Source of the DNA: Slackia exigua ATCC 700122 | GTDB taxonomy: Bacteria; Actinomycetota; Coriobacteriia; Coriobacteriales; Eggerthellaceae | Assembly (NCBI RefSeq): GCF_000162875.1 | Contig: NZ_GG700631.1 | Location: 405,277-469,276 of the forward strand | DNA length: 64,000 nucleotides | Direction: 5' to 3' | Shown: piece by piece, positions 54,904-63,860 of the stretch | Numbering within the stretch: the first letter of the stretch is position 1 | Layout: each line of letters opens with the position of its first letter | Made by a program: the position numbers and the translations under genes | Notes under the pieces: generated by a model | Told to the model about the DNA's origin: nothing | The model's database searches: none | Seen by the model: only the letters and a program-made list of their open reading frames with translations

Positions 54904-56460
54904 CTATTCTTCGCGCAAGAGCTTCTTGGCGACCTTCCCCACGCTCGTCTTCGGAAGGGCATCGACGAAGGCGACGAAGCCCGGAACCTTGTAATCCGCG
55001 AGACGCTGCGCGCAGAACGACCGGATCTCGTCGGCCGAGACGTGCGCGCCGGCTTCCAGCGCCACGAACGCCTTCACGGCCTCGTCACGCACAGGATCCG
55101 CGACGCCGATGACGGCAGCTTCCTTCACCTGGGGCATTTCCATGATCGCATGCTCTACTTCGGCGGCGGATATGTTCTCGCCCGCCCGCTTGATCATGTT
55201 CGAATCGCGGTCGACGAAGAAGAGCCATCCGCGCTCATCGAAGACGCCCACGTCGCCGGTATGGAGCCATCCGTCGCCGTCTAGCGCCTGCGCGGTCGCG
55301 GCCGCATCCTGATAGTACCCTTTCATAAGCGTCGTTCCGGGAACGCCTTGGATACAGATCTCCCCTTCTTCGCCGGAAGAGGCGCATGAGCCGTCGGCGC
55401 GCCTCACCTCGACGGCGTATCCGATGCCGACGCGCCCGACCGAAGGCCACGGCCCCCGCTCGAAAGGAGGCTCCGTCGCCACCCAGCAGATGGATTCGGT
55501 CAGCCCGTAGCAGTTCTGAAGACGCGCGCGGAACCGATCCTCGAAGCGATCCTTCTCCTCTTCGCTCAAAGGAAGGTAGTACTGGACGCTTCTCAGGCGA
55601 TGGTCGCGCTCGTGCGCATCGACCGGCTGCATCAGCGTGGTCTTCACCATCATGGACACCATCTGGGTGAGCGTGGCGCCATGGCTTACCACCTGGGACC
55701 AGAACCTTCGCGCGCTGTATTTGGCCACGAAGACGAGGGTCGCTCCTGCCGCGAGCACGGGCGTCAGGGCGGCGAGCTGGAAGTTCGAATGGAACGCCGG
55801 CATCGTCGTCAAGAAGACGTCGTCTGGCCGCATGGCATGCTGCCAGCATCCGTACTGCCCGCTCAGCACGAAATTGGCATGGGTCACCTCCACGCCTTTC
55901 GGCGCCGAGGTCGTCCCCGACGTGAACATGATCTCGACGACGTCGCCGCTTGCCTGGGGCCTGACTTCCGACAGCACGTCCGATTGCCGCGCGACCGCGG
56001 CATCGAAGTCGATCGATCCGGGCGAAAGCGTTCCGTCCGACGCGTGGCTCACGTACAGACGGGGCATGGCATACGATCCTTCGCGCCCATCGTAGTATTC
56101 CTGGAAATCAGGGTCCGTGATGATGCGCCCTATGTTGCAGCGTTCGATAACGCGCACGCATTCATCCAGCTTATGCTGGATATTCAACGGCACTGAAACC
56201 GCGCCTGCCTCGGTGATGGCGAAAAGGGCGGCGATCGACTCCGGAGAGTTGTACAGCTGCACCGCTATGTTCTCTCCCGGCCGCACCCCGTCTTCGATGA
56301 GGAAGTTTGCCATACGCCTCACGTACGCGTAGAACTCGGCATACGTGAACGACCTCGTCGAAGCGTCGCATGCCTGGAAACGCAGGAAGCACCGATCGCC
56401 GCAGCGCTCGACGAGCCCTGTCCACCAGGTACGCAATGTCTCTCTGTCGGACAGACGCAT
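54904..56460 (-). CDS. Acyl-CoA ligase, CaiC-like
   Basis: AMP-forming ligase that activates an acid with CoA; closest in pattern to carnitine/crotonobetaine-CoA ligase CaiC. 518 aa. P-loop FTSGTTSAPKGVEVTH, A4/A5 region NCYGLTESICW, DGWLHTGDVGVFDERGWLFFVDRDSNMIKRAGENIS, and the catalytic Lys near the C-terminus in LPKTSVGKVAKKLLREE. It follows caiB-like by 82 bp. Substrate inferred from neighbours only. Confidence 0.88.
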   Translation of the reverse strand: MRLSDRETLRTWWTGLVERCGDRCFLRFQACDASTRSFTYAEFYAYVRRMANFLIEDGVRPGENIAVQLYNSPESIAALFAITEAGAVSVPLNIQHKLDECVRVIERCNIGRIITDPDFQEYYDGREGSYAMPRLYVSHASDGTLSPGSIDFDAAVARQSDVLSEVRPQASGDVVEIMFTSGTTSAPKGVEVTHANFVLSGQYGCWQHAMRPDDVFLTTMPAFHSNFQLAALTPVLAAGATLVFVAKYSARRFWSQVVSHGATLTQMVSMMVKTTLMQPVDAHERDHRLRSVQYYLPLSEEEKDRFEDRFRARLQNCYGLTESICWVATEPPFERGPWPSVGRVGIGYAVEVRRADGSCASSGEEGEICIQGVPGTTLMKGYYQDAAATAQALDGDGWLHTGDVGVFDERGWLFFVDRDSNMIKRAGENISAAEVEHAIMEMPQVKEAAVIGVADPVRDEAVKAFVALEAGAHVSADEIRSFCAQRLADYKVPGFVAFVDALPKTSVGKVAKKLLREE

Positions 56461-56542
56461 GACGCCTTATCGCCCCCTTTGTCGATCGCGGCCATGACGT
56501 ATGCGGGCCGGCCGCGCACGGGCCGACCCGCGGAAAGGCGCG

Positions 56543-57754
56543 CTACGCGGTCTTCACGATCCCTGCGGCCTCGAGGTCTGCGATCTGCTCGGGCGTATAG
56601 CCGATCTTCGCAAGGACGTCGGCCGTGTCCGCACCCAGGGAAGGCAGCGGACGCCAGACCTGGCCGGGCGTCTGCTGGAACTTCGGGAAGACGTTCAGGC
56701 CCTTGAACGTGCCGCCGTCTTCCATCTCCCATTCGAGCCAGTTCTCGCGCAGCTTCATGTGCTCTTCCTCGACCAGATCGGGGAATTCCTTCACGACCTG
56801 GGCGGCGATGCGATGCTCGGAGAAATCGCGCTCGATGTCGAACTTGCTGTGCGCGAGGCAGTAGGCGTCGAGGCGCGCCTCGATCTCGGACGCATGCGGG
56901 TTCGAGAGCCACAGGGCGGAACAGTCTTCAGGAATGTCCTCGGTCCCCCAGAGATGGCCGAGCCCGATGGTCTCGAGCAGGTACTTGTTCTGGCTGACGC
57001 CGTACAGGCACAGCCCGATGAAGCCGTCTGCGCAGGCGTATTCGCCGATGCCGCAGAGATTCTGGTTGCGGGCACCGGGGCGCGGCCAGACGATTCCTTC
57101 GTTCAAGTAATCGACCAGGTAATACTGGCCCATGGTGAGCAACGTCTCGTACATCGCGAAATCGATGCTCTCCCCCTGCCCGGTGCGGTCGGCCTTGCGC
57201 AGCGCCGCAAGCGTGGCGCTGAGCAGCATGAGCGAATTGATGTAGTCTCCCGTGTACGGACCGGGATTCATCGGCTGCTCGGGCGTGCCGTTCTGGCTCA
57301 TGTAGCCCGAATACGCCATGACCGTCAGGTCGTAGGCGGCGCGCTTGACCATGCCCGGATCGCCGGTCTGGCCGAAGCCGGACACATGGGCGATCACGAG
57401 CTTGGGATTCGCCTCCCACAGGAATTCATCGGTAATGCCCTTGCGCGCCCACGTGCCGCCCTTCGACGCCTCGATGAAGATATCGGCGTCGGCGACGAGC
57501 CTGCGGATGATCTCCTTGCCCTCATCGCTGAAGTAGTTCATCGAAACGGAACGCTGGTTGCGGCGCTCGGCCTGCTTGACCCATTTCGTGTCGCGCACGG
57601 TGTCGCCGGCGCCGGTGTTCTCGAGCCAGACGACGTCGGCGCCCCAGTCGGCCATGAGGTCGCACGCGCGCGGAACGGCTTCTTCGACGGCTGCGTACAC
57701 GACTTTCACGCCATCAAGGACGCCGAACGAAGGCTTCTCGGTTGGAAGTGTCAT
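56543..57754 (-). CDS. CoA-transferase family III, CaiB-like
   Basis: Moves CoA between carnitine-type acids. 403 aa, the CaiB length. Strong resemblance to E. coli CaiB: DIFIEASKGGTWARKGITDE, NPKLVIAHVSGFGQTGDPG, GESIDFAMYETLLTMGQYYLVDY, NVFPKFQQTPGQVWR. Catalytic Asp170 is in PYTGDYINS, matching Asp169 of CaiB. The ATG follows AAGGAGAC. Between CaiA-like and CaiC-like genes as in the cai operon. Confidence 0.92.
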   Translation of the reverse strand: MTLPTEKPSFGVLDGVKVVYAAVEEAVPRACDLMADWGADVVWLENTGAGDTVRDTKWVKQAERRNQRSVSMNYFSDEGKEIIRRLVADADIFIEASKGGTWARKGITDEFLWEANPKLVIAHVSGFGQTGDPGMVKRAAYDLTVMAYSGYMSQNGTPEQPMNPGPYTGDYINSLMLLSATLAALRKADRTGQGESIDFAMYETLLTMGQYYLVDYLNEGIVWPRPGARNQNLCGIGEYACADGFIGLCLYGVSQNKYLLETIGLGHLWGTEDIPEDCSALWLSNPHASEIEARLDAYCLAHSKFDIERDFSEHRIAAQVVKEFPDLVEEEHMKLRENWLEWEMEDGGTFKGLNVFPKFQQTPGQVWRPLPSLGADTADVLAKIGYTPEQIADLEAAGIVKTA

Positions 57755-57780
57755 GGTGTGGTCTCCTTACTCGTATGAAG

Positions 57781-57839
57781 GCGGAGCGCGACGTGCCGTC
57801 GTCGCGCGCATCGGCGAGGCCTCGGCGGTCGCGCTCCGC
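57781..57839. terminator. Intercistronic hairpin, caiA-like to caiB-like
   Basis: GCGGAGCGCGAC (57781-57792) pairs exactly with GTCGCGCTCCGC (57828-57839), enclosing a 35-nt GC-rich loop. Likely mRNA processing or attenuation. Confidence 0.45.
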
Positions 57840-57872
57840 GCTCTTCCCGAATCGCTCGATGGACGTGCGGGC

Positions 57873-59021
57873 CTACGGGCGGAACGGCTTGATGGCCGCC
57901 TTGCCCGCGGTGAGGATCATCATCTCGTCGGTGCCGCCGGATACGCGATCGACGCGCAGGTCGCGCCAGATGCGGTTGACCCGATGCTCGCTCGCGACCG
58001 CGATGCCGCCCATGATCTGCATCGCATCGTCGACGACCTCGAAGGATGCGTTCGCGCAGTAGTACTTGCATGCCGCGGCCGCGCCAGCGTCGTAGTTCCC
58101 CGCGTTCCTGTCGGCGTTCCAGGCCGCCTCGTACAGCATGTGCTTCATGGCGTCGAGCTTGATCTTCATGGTGCAGAACTTCAGCGTGTTGAGCTGGAAG
58201 CGGGCGATGGGCTTGCCGAACGCGATACGCTGCCAGGCGTGCTTCGCGGCATCTTCGAACGCGCAGATCGCCGTACCGTAATCGCAGGCGCCGACAAGCC
58301 AGCGTTCGAAATTGAAGTCGGCGATGCCGCGGTTGAAGCCGTTGCCTTCCGTGCCGAAGAAGTCCTTCTCCTCCATTTCCACATCGTTGAGATAGACCTC
58401 GCAGCAGGAATCCATGCGAAGGCCGAGCTTGGGCAGCGGGGACAGCTCGATGCCGGGCTTGGACATATCGACGAAGAATTCGCTGATGACATCGGGGTTA
58501 TCGGCATCGCGGCACATGATGATCAGATACTTGACGCCCTTGGACGACGTGATGAACGTCTTGGTGCCGTTGAGGTAGATCTTCCCATTGCGGCGTGTGT
58601 AGGTCGTGGTCAGGCCGCCGACATCGGAACCCGCGCCGGGCTCGGTGCAGGCGGAGTTGAAGATCTGCTCGCCTGAGCCCAGGGAGCTGAGGATGGCGTC
58701 GATCTGCTCAGGCGTGCCCTCGCGCAGGATGGTCGTGAAGCCGGTGAGCTCATAGAGCACGTAGGTCGGGGCGCCGTAGCGGCCGAGCTCCTCGTAGATG
58801 GCCATGAGCGTGACGTTGGGGTCCTCGAGTCCGAGCCCGCCGTGCTCCTCCGGAAGAAGGATCCTGTCGAACCCGAGGTCGCAGAGCGCCTTCGTCCATC
58901 GCAGGGGATACGTGTGATTCTCGTCGCACTCGTGGAAATACGTCTCCCAATTCTCGCTTTCCATGAGGTCGCGATAGCTCTCGACGATCAACTCCTGCTC
59001 ATCGGTCAAACTGAAGTCCAT
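57873..59021 (-). CDS. Acyl-CoA dehydrogenase, CaiA-like (crotonobetainyl-CoA reductase)
   Basis: FAD enzyme that in E. coli reduces crotonobetainyl-CoA to gamma-butyrobetainyl-CoA. 382 aa. Close to CaiA throughout: [91 protein letters not shown]. The start follows AGAGGAGGA. Electron-donor genes (FixAB/ETF) are not in the window. Other 2-enoyl-CoA substrates are possible. Confidence 0.92.
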   Translation of the reverse strand: MDFSLTDEQELIVESYRDLMESENWETYFHECDENHTYPLRWTKALCDLGFDRILLPEEHGGLGLEDPNVTLMAIYEELGRYGAPTYVLYELTGFTTILREGTPEQIDAILSSLGSGEQIFNSACTEPGAGSDVGGLTTTYTRRNGKIYLNGTKTFITSSKGVKYLIIMCRDADNPDVISEFFVDMSKPGIELSPLPKLGLRMDSCCEVYLNDVEMEEKDFFGTEGNGFNRGIADFNFERWLVGACDYGTAICAFEDAAKHAWQRIAFGKPIARFQLNTLKFCTMKIKLDAMKHMLYEAAWNADRNAGNYDAGAAAACKYYCANASFEVVDDAMQIMGGIAVASEHRVNRIWRDLRVDRVSGGTDEMMILTAGKAAIKPFRP

Positions 59022-59074
59022 GGAGGTCCTCCTCTAGTATCGGGGGGCGCGCGTTGCGGCGCGTCGTCGGATGA

Positions 59075-59107
59075 GCCGGCGCCTGCGGGCCGTAAGGCCC
59101 GCTGCCG
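59075..59107. terminator. Intercistronic hairpin, hydrolase to caiA-like
   Basis: GCGGGCC and GGCCCGC flank GTAA (59085-59102), extended by GCCGGC arms at 59075-59080 and about 59103-59109. Lies 8 bp after the hydrolase stop in transcription order. Confidence 0.45.
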
Positions 59108-59116
59108 GCCTTCTTG

Positions 59117-60097
59117 CTAAGCGAACTCGTGTCGCCGTTTCCAAAAATCGACGCTGTGCTCGATGCAGACGTTGGCTTCGTCGAGCATGCGCGTGTGATG
59201 GATGTAGGCATGCAGGACGCCTTCGAAATTCTCATAGACGTTGGGAACGCCCATCTCGTCGAGGATCGCATGCAGGCATGCGCTGTCGTCGCGCAGAGGA
59301 TCGAGCCCGGCTGACGCGATGTAGCAGCCCGGCATGGACGTCTTGAGATCGTTCGAAAGCATGTCGTAGTACGGGCTGCCCAGCGCCTCATCCGTCAGGT
59401 CGCCTATCCAGCACGAATCGTAATACGCCAGATCTTCCTTGCTCAGACCGTCGATGGAGGATCCGAAGAGGCGGCGGGAGCACGAATCGCGCAGGCCGTA
59501 GTAGCCGTAGTAGAGCAGCAGGGCCTTCACGTACGCGTTATCGCCCACCTCGTCGCGAAGCCATAGGTTGGTCGCCATGGAAAGCACCGCGCCGCCCGAG
59601 TCGCCGGCAAGCGAGATATCGTCGCCGTCTATGCCGAGCTCGGCACCATGCTCATGGATGTGCCGCGCCGCCAGCGCGCATTCCCGGATATTCGTCGGGA
59701 ACTTCGATTCGGGAGACAGATGGTAGTCGACGCTCGCGACGACGGCATCCGTCCCTGCGGCGATCAGCCGGCAGACGCGGTCGTGGGTATCGCAGTTTCC
59801 CACGACGAACCCGCCCCCATGGATGTAGACGATCGCAGGGCGCGCCTCGACCGATGCGGTCGGACGATACAGACGCACGCGGAACGGGCCTGCCGGGCCT
59901 TCGAGGGCCATCTCTTCGGTAGAGGACATCACGGGGCCGCCTTCGTTCCAGAAACGGCGCTCCTTGATGTAGTTCGCACGCATCTCGTCGTATCCGACAT
60001 CCGTCGCGAATGCATCCTCCACGAGCTCTTTCTGTTTGCGCACGACGGCCTTCATCTGATCCGTCATGAGAGGCATGACATCGAGCTTGTTGTCCAT
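59117..60097 (-). CDS. Alpha/beta hydrolase, HSL/acetyl-esterase family
   Basis: 326 aa carboxylesterase-like protein. Oxyanion motif YIHGGGFVVGNCDTHDR; nucleophile Ser in LAGDSGGAVLS; Asp in AGLDPLRDDS; His in VLHAYIHHTRM. It has an N-terminal cap helix region, no signal peptide. Positioned between the MFS carrier and CaiA-like gene, where E. coli cai has no esterase, so it may hydrolyse an ester or CoA-thioester of the substrate. GGAGA lies upstream of the ATG. Confidence 0.9.
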   Translation of the reverse strand: MDNKLDVMPLMTDQMKAVVRKQKELVEDAFATDVGYDEMRANYIKERRFWNEGGPVMSSTEEMALEGPAGPFRVRLYRPTASVEARPAIVYIHGGGFVVGNCDTHDRVCRLIAAGTDAVVASVDYHLSPESKFPTNIRECALAARHIHEHGAELGIDGDDISLAGDSGGAVLSMATNLWLRDEVGDNAYVKALLLYYGYYGLRDSCSRRLFGSSIDGLSKEDLAYYDSCWIGDLTDEALGSPYYDMLSNDLKTSMPGCYIASAGLDPLRDDSACLHAILDEMGVPNVYENFEGVLHAYIHHTRMLDEANVCIEHSVDFWKRRHEFA

Positions 60098-60122
60098 AAG
60101 ATCTCCTCTCCGTCTCGGATGC

Positions 60123-60156
60123 GCGTCGGCCGTCGAAGGTTCGAGGCGGCCGACGC
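60123..60156. terminator. Intercistronic hairpin, MFS to hydrolase
   Basis: GCGTCGGCCG (60123-60132) pairs exactly with CGGCCGACGC (60147-60156), loop 14 nt. Confidence 0.45.
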
Positions 60157-60170
60157 GGACGTGATGCCGG

Positions 60171-61460
60171 TTATTCGGTGCCTTCGGTTTCGATCTGCTG
60201 GGAATGCTTCTTCACGGTGCGGAGAAGCATGGCCAGACAGAAGATCCCGATCACGGCGAGAGCGGTTTCGATCCCGAAGATCTGCGGATAGGCATCGAGG
60301 CCTTTCGCATCGATCATCGAGCCGTACCAAGCGTGGATGAACATGTCCGGCATGAAGCCGATGACGGACAGCAGGCCGGTGGCCGTACCGAAGATGCGCA
60401 TCGGCATCTTGATCTCGGACAGCGGGGAAGAACCGATGGAGAAGGCGCCGTAGGTCGTGAAGCCGAATAGGACGACCATGGAGGCGACGACGGCCACGCC
60501 GGCAGTGGTCGGCATGATGATGAAGCCGATGAGCAGGCCGATGGAGAGCAGGAAGCAGATGACCATGGCCTTGGAAGCGCTCTTGATCTTCGTCGCAAGC
60601 CAGCCGACGACCGGACCGGCGAGCAGGCCGATTCCGTAGGTGCGGATGAGGCCGATAACGTTGACGAGGGTGTCGTCCGCGCCGAAGGCCTGCGTCATGT
60701 AGGGCGTGGTGTACGTCGCGCCCTGATAGACGGAATACACGAAGAACATCGTGAGCGCCGCCCAGATGACGCCGGGCCACTTGAACGCCTCGACGGCATC
60801 CTTGAGATCGAAGAGACCGGAGTTCTGGCTGATCTCACCCTTGAAGTCGGGAATCAGGATATAGGACAGGACGCCCATGATGAGCAGGATCGCGCCGAGG
60901 AAGACGATCATGACGCGCACGCCCGTGACGGCGTCGGCAAACGATGCGACGATCGCGGTGTTGACGAGGCCGACGACCAATCCCGCCAGGCCGTAGATCG
61001 AATAGCTGATGCCGATCTTCTGAGAGTATTCGTTTTCCTCGCAGCACAGGCGGATGACCTTGTAGCGGGTGCCCCACCAGATGAGAATCGAGGTGACTCC
61101 CATGCCGAGGAAGATGATGTAGCAGACGACGAGGGACGGAAGCGCGGCGTAGACGAACGTGAGAGCCGCCGTCCCGACGAAGCCGACGGTCGCAAGCGTG
61201 CGCATGCGGAACTTGTCGGCGACGATGCCCGAAGGCAGGTAGCAGACGACCGCCGCGATGCCGTACATGGAAACCATCATGCCCAAGTCGGCATTGCTGC
61301 ATCCGATGGCCTGCATCAGGGGATCGTAGAAAATGTTCTTCAGATACATCGGCGTGTATACGACCGATGAACCCATCGAGATCAGAATGATCAGGAACCA
61401 CTTGTGAAGTCCGGAGATATCTTTGTAGGTGACTTCACCCTTGCTCTTTGCAAGCAGCAT
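60171..61460 (-). CDS. MFS transporter heading the CoA cluster
   Basis: 429 aa, 12 membrane helices. Starts MLLAKSKGEVTYKDISGLHKWFLIILISMGSSVVYTPMYL; motif-A-like PSGIVADKFRMRTLA; a central loop carries IPDFKGEISQNSG. First gene after the 0.75-kb divergent region, so the best candidate importer of the inducing acid. MFS carriers of this type beside membrane LuxR regulators are common in Eggerthellaceae. Substrate unknown. Confidence 0.9.
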   Translation of the reverse strand: MLLAKSKGEVTYKDISGLHKWFLIILISMGSSVVYTPMYLKNIFYDPLMQAIGCSNADLGMMVSMYGIAAVVCYLPSGIVADKFRMRTLATVGFVGTAALTFVYAALPSLVVCYIIFLGMGVTSILIWWGTRYKVIRLCCEENEYSQKIGISYSIYGLAGLVVGLVNTAIVASFADAVTGVRVMIVFLGAILLIMGVLSYILIPDFKGEISQNSGLFDLKDAVEAFKWPGVIWAALTMFFVYSVYQGATYTTPYMTQAFGADDTLVNVIGLIRTYGIGLLAGPVVGWLATKIKSASKAMVICFLLSIGLLIGFIIMPTTAGVAVVASMVVLFGFTTYGAFSIGSSPLSEIKMPMRIFGTATGLLSVIGFMPDMFIHAWYGSMIDAKGLDAYPQIFGIETALAVIGIFCLAMLLRTVKKHSQQIETEGTE

Positions 61461-61710
61461 GAGCCTTCCCTTCTTCGAGTATGCAATGCATCCAACCCTG
61501 CAGCTCCCCGATTCCTTATAGGCCCGTCACCGTAAAGGAATAGGGGAGATGCGCTCGCAGGACGGGACCGCCGCCTCTCTCGCCTCCCTTCGCCGCGTGA
61601 GGTCCCCTTCACGACGCGCCACGGAAGAACGTCCATCCATTGCCGTCCTTCCGGCGTCGTTTTATGGAGATTCTCCACATGGAGGATTCATGAAGCATCG
61701 CTCGAAAACG

Positions 61711-61727
61711 AGTAATGGCCGATTACT
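61711..61727. promoter_or_regulatory. Perfect dyad, candidate LuxR operator
   Basis: AGTAAT (61711-61716) and ATTACT (61722-61727) flank GGCCG. Size and symmetry suit a dimeric helix-turn-helix regulator such as the adjacent LuxR protein. Confidence 0.4.
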
Positions 61728-61889
61728 TAGTTTTCTAGTACGCAAGATGATGTGCTTTTCATTTCATACGTCAATATATTGTGTATGGTGATGCGATTTT
61801 CGATCCGGGCCTCAAAGCCGAAACGCAACCCGAACGTCCGTGCCGCCGTGAAGGACCGAACGGATCGAACCTTTCGCAATCCTCGGGAC

Positions 61890-61930
61890 GCGCAGCCGTT
61901 CCTCTTCCGTCGGAGGAGGAACGGCTGCGC
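61890..61930. terminator. 15-bp perfect stem-loop in the divergent region
   Basis: GCGCAGCCGTTCCTC (61890-61904) and GAGGAACGGCTGCGC (61916-61930) with an 11-nt loop. No T-run follows on either strand. It could insulate the two divergent units or belong to the regulator leader. Confidence 0.45.
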
Positions 61931-62207
61931 GAGAAGCGCTGCGCCGCACGGTGCATGCCGGCATCGAGCGCATCGGCTGACGAAAGCCGATCCGTTGAAA
62001 GCCCCGTGCGAAGGAAAGGCGCATTCTCCTTTCCCGTTTCCCGATGACAGAACGTCGCCGGGGTGGTTTAATCTAATGAACCCGTCAGCACCAAGCTCGA
62101 TGAATCTCATATCCCATCCGTCACGAGGCGCGGCTCCATAATTCGACGCGGCCTGCCTCTGAACCTCCGATGCATAGGGGAACGCGAAGAAGGGATTGGC
62201 AGTCGCT

Positions 62208-63764
62208 ATGGCCGACCATCAGATGAAATCCAGAAAATCGCACGAGGGGGCCGCGCAGGATTCCTGCGTCCTGACGGATAAGGCCGCCGCGAAGAAGCGC
62301 AAGCCGGCCATCACGCTCTACGTGGGAATATCGCTCATCATCGCATGGTTTCACTGCATATGGTTCGTCCCGAACGCATATCTGAACGTTGAGCTGCTCG
62401 CGTGGCAGGTCACGGTGGCCTGGCTCGTCATGCTCGCCTCTTCGACCCTTGCCCTGTTCGTCACGCCCCTGCTTCTGCGCAGCGAACGGCACCTCTCGGA
62501 CGTGAAGCCTCTGCTCTACGTGACGCCTGCGGTCCTTTCCCTGGGAGGGCTCGCGCTCTGCCTCGGCATCTCGACCACGGAAAACCCGGTCATGACCATC
62601 GCCTTGCCTATCGCGCTCGGCATTTTCAACGCGCTGCTCTGGATCCAATGGGGCGAATGGTACGCGACGATCAAGGCGTCATATCATATCGGACAGGTCG
62701 CGCTGACCGTGAGCGCCGTCGTGCTCTTCTCCCTCGCGGCGACCATCGTCCTGCCGACGCTGGCAGGCGACGCGTTCGTCGCGCTGCTGCCCATCATGTC
62801 GAGCTGGTGTCTGATCCGCATTCGCACGAGCGCGACGTGCCTCGACTACCCCAAGCCGCTCCCCCAGAACGAACGGAGCAAAGGATTCAGAAACGCCCTG
62901 GTCGTCGGAGGAATCTGCATCAGCGCATGCGCTGCATGCTACTTCGTGGTCGCCATCATCCCCGTGCCCGACCTGGCGTTCGGAGATTCGACGTTCACGG
63001 TCGGCGCCTTGGTCGGAGGCACCGTCTTAGGCGTGATAGGCGCATTCGGGAAGCTGTCCCGGAAATTCGACATCTATCGTCTGTTCCCCTGGATGCTCGC
63101 ATTCGCGACCATAGCCGTCATCCTCTATGCCGCGAACGACGTCGCCTTGTATCTTCCCGCCTTCCTTACGGCGCTGACCATATCCCTCATCTGCGAGATC
63201 CTGCTCCTCATGTACATCGGCGTCCTCTCGTCGAACGGGTATATCAGCCCCGCGACGGCATTCGGCTTCTCCGGCGGCTTCGCACGCGCCGGCATACTCG
63301 TCGGCAACGGCATCGCCGTCGTCTTCGAGCACAACGCCGCCCTTGAGAAGCTGCTGCTCACCCCGGTGACCATGGCGTTCATGATCATCCTCGTCGTGCT
63401 CATCATCCCGCTCGTGCGCCGCGAATACGCGATCGCCGCGCTGACCGCCCCCATCGACTCCCTTGCCGAGCTCGACCTGCAGATCGAAGCCGTCGCGAAG
63501 GAGTTCGGCCTGTCCTCGCGCGAAAAAGACGTCCTTTCGTACGTCGTGCGCGGATACACGGCCGAAGCGATCGGCAAGCAGCTCTTCATCTCCAGCTACA
63601 CCGCGCAGACCCATATCCAGCACATCTACGCGAAGACCCAGATCCACAAGCGGTCCGATCTCATCGACTACGTCACCAAGCGCAAAGTGCCCGCCGGAGA
63701 AACAGCGCCGACGGACAGGGCCGCGATCGACACGCTTCCCGACTACTGGCCGTTTCCCTCGTAG
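62208..63764 (+). CDS. LuxR-family regulator with 12-TM membrane domain
   Basis: 518 aa. A short basic N-terminus is followed by about 12 membrane helices resembling an MFS sensor, then a C-terminal LuxR helix-turn-helix from about residue 435 (LSSREKDVLSYVVRGYTAEAIGKQLFISSYTAQTHIQHIYAKTQ). This layout is a hallmark of Eggerthellaceae regulators thought to sense small molecules in the membrane. ATG 62208 was chosen; a TTG at 62196 is too close to GAAGAAGGG. Divergent from the CoA cluster, its likely regulator. Confidence 0.9.
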   Translation: MADHQMKSRKSHEGAAQDSCVLTDKAAAKKRKPAITLYVGISLIIAWFHCIWFVPNAYLNVELLAWQVTVAWLVMLASSTLALFVTPLLLRSERHLSDVKPLLYVTPAVLSLGGLALCLGISTTENPVMTIALPIALGIFNALLWIQWGEWYATIKASYHIGQVALTVSAVVLFSLAATIVLPTLAGDAFVALLPIMSSWCLIRIRTSATCLDYPKPLPQNERSKGFRNALVVGGICISACAACYFVVAIIPVPDLAFGDSTFTVGALVGGTVLGVIGAFGKLSRKFDIYRLFPWMLAFATIAVILYAANDVALYLPAFLTALTISLICEILLLMYIGVLSSNGYISPATAFGFSGGFARAGILVGNGIAVVFEHNAALEKLLLTPVTMAFMIILVVLIIPLVRREYAIAALTAPIDSLAELDLQIEAVAKEFGLSSREKDVLSYVVRGYTAEAIGKQLFISSYTAQTHIQHIYAKTQIHKRSDLIDYVTKRKVPAGETAPTDRAAIDTLPDYWPFPS

Positions 63765-63770
63765 GAGGGC

Positions 63771-63860
63771 CGCGGGTCGCGACAGAACGAGAAACCTGAT
63801 CGCAGGTTGCGCCCGAACGGGAGGCCTGATCGCGGGTCGCGCCAGAAGGAAGGCTCGTGC
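63771..63860. repeat. 30-bp degenerate tandem repeat after the LuxR gene
   Basis: Three units of 30 bp start at 63771, 63801 and 63831, each opening CGC(G/A)GGT(C/T)GCG; the first two end CCTGAT. The third is diverged at its end. Just past the regulator stop codon, non-coding as far as can be seen. Confidence 0.55.

Larger units (their letters stand above)
61461..62207. promoter_or_regulatory. 747-bp divergent control region with several dyads
   Basis: Contains TGGAGA-T-TCTCCA (61665-61677), AGTAAT-GGCCG-ATTACT (61711-61727), CAATATATTG (61772-61781) and a long GC-rich hairpin (61890-61930). The stretch 61690-61800 is AT-rich. A minus-strand TTGACG (61769-61774) may be a -35 for the MFS operon, giving a leader of roughly 280 nt. 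No coding frame in it has homology. Confidence 0.45.
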
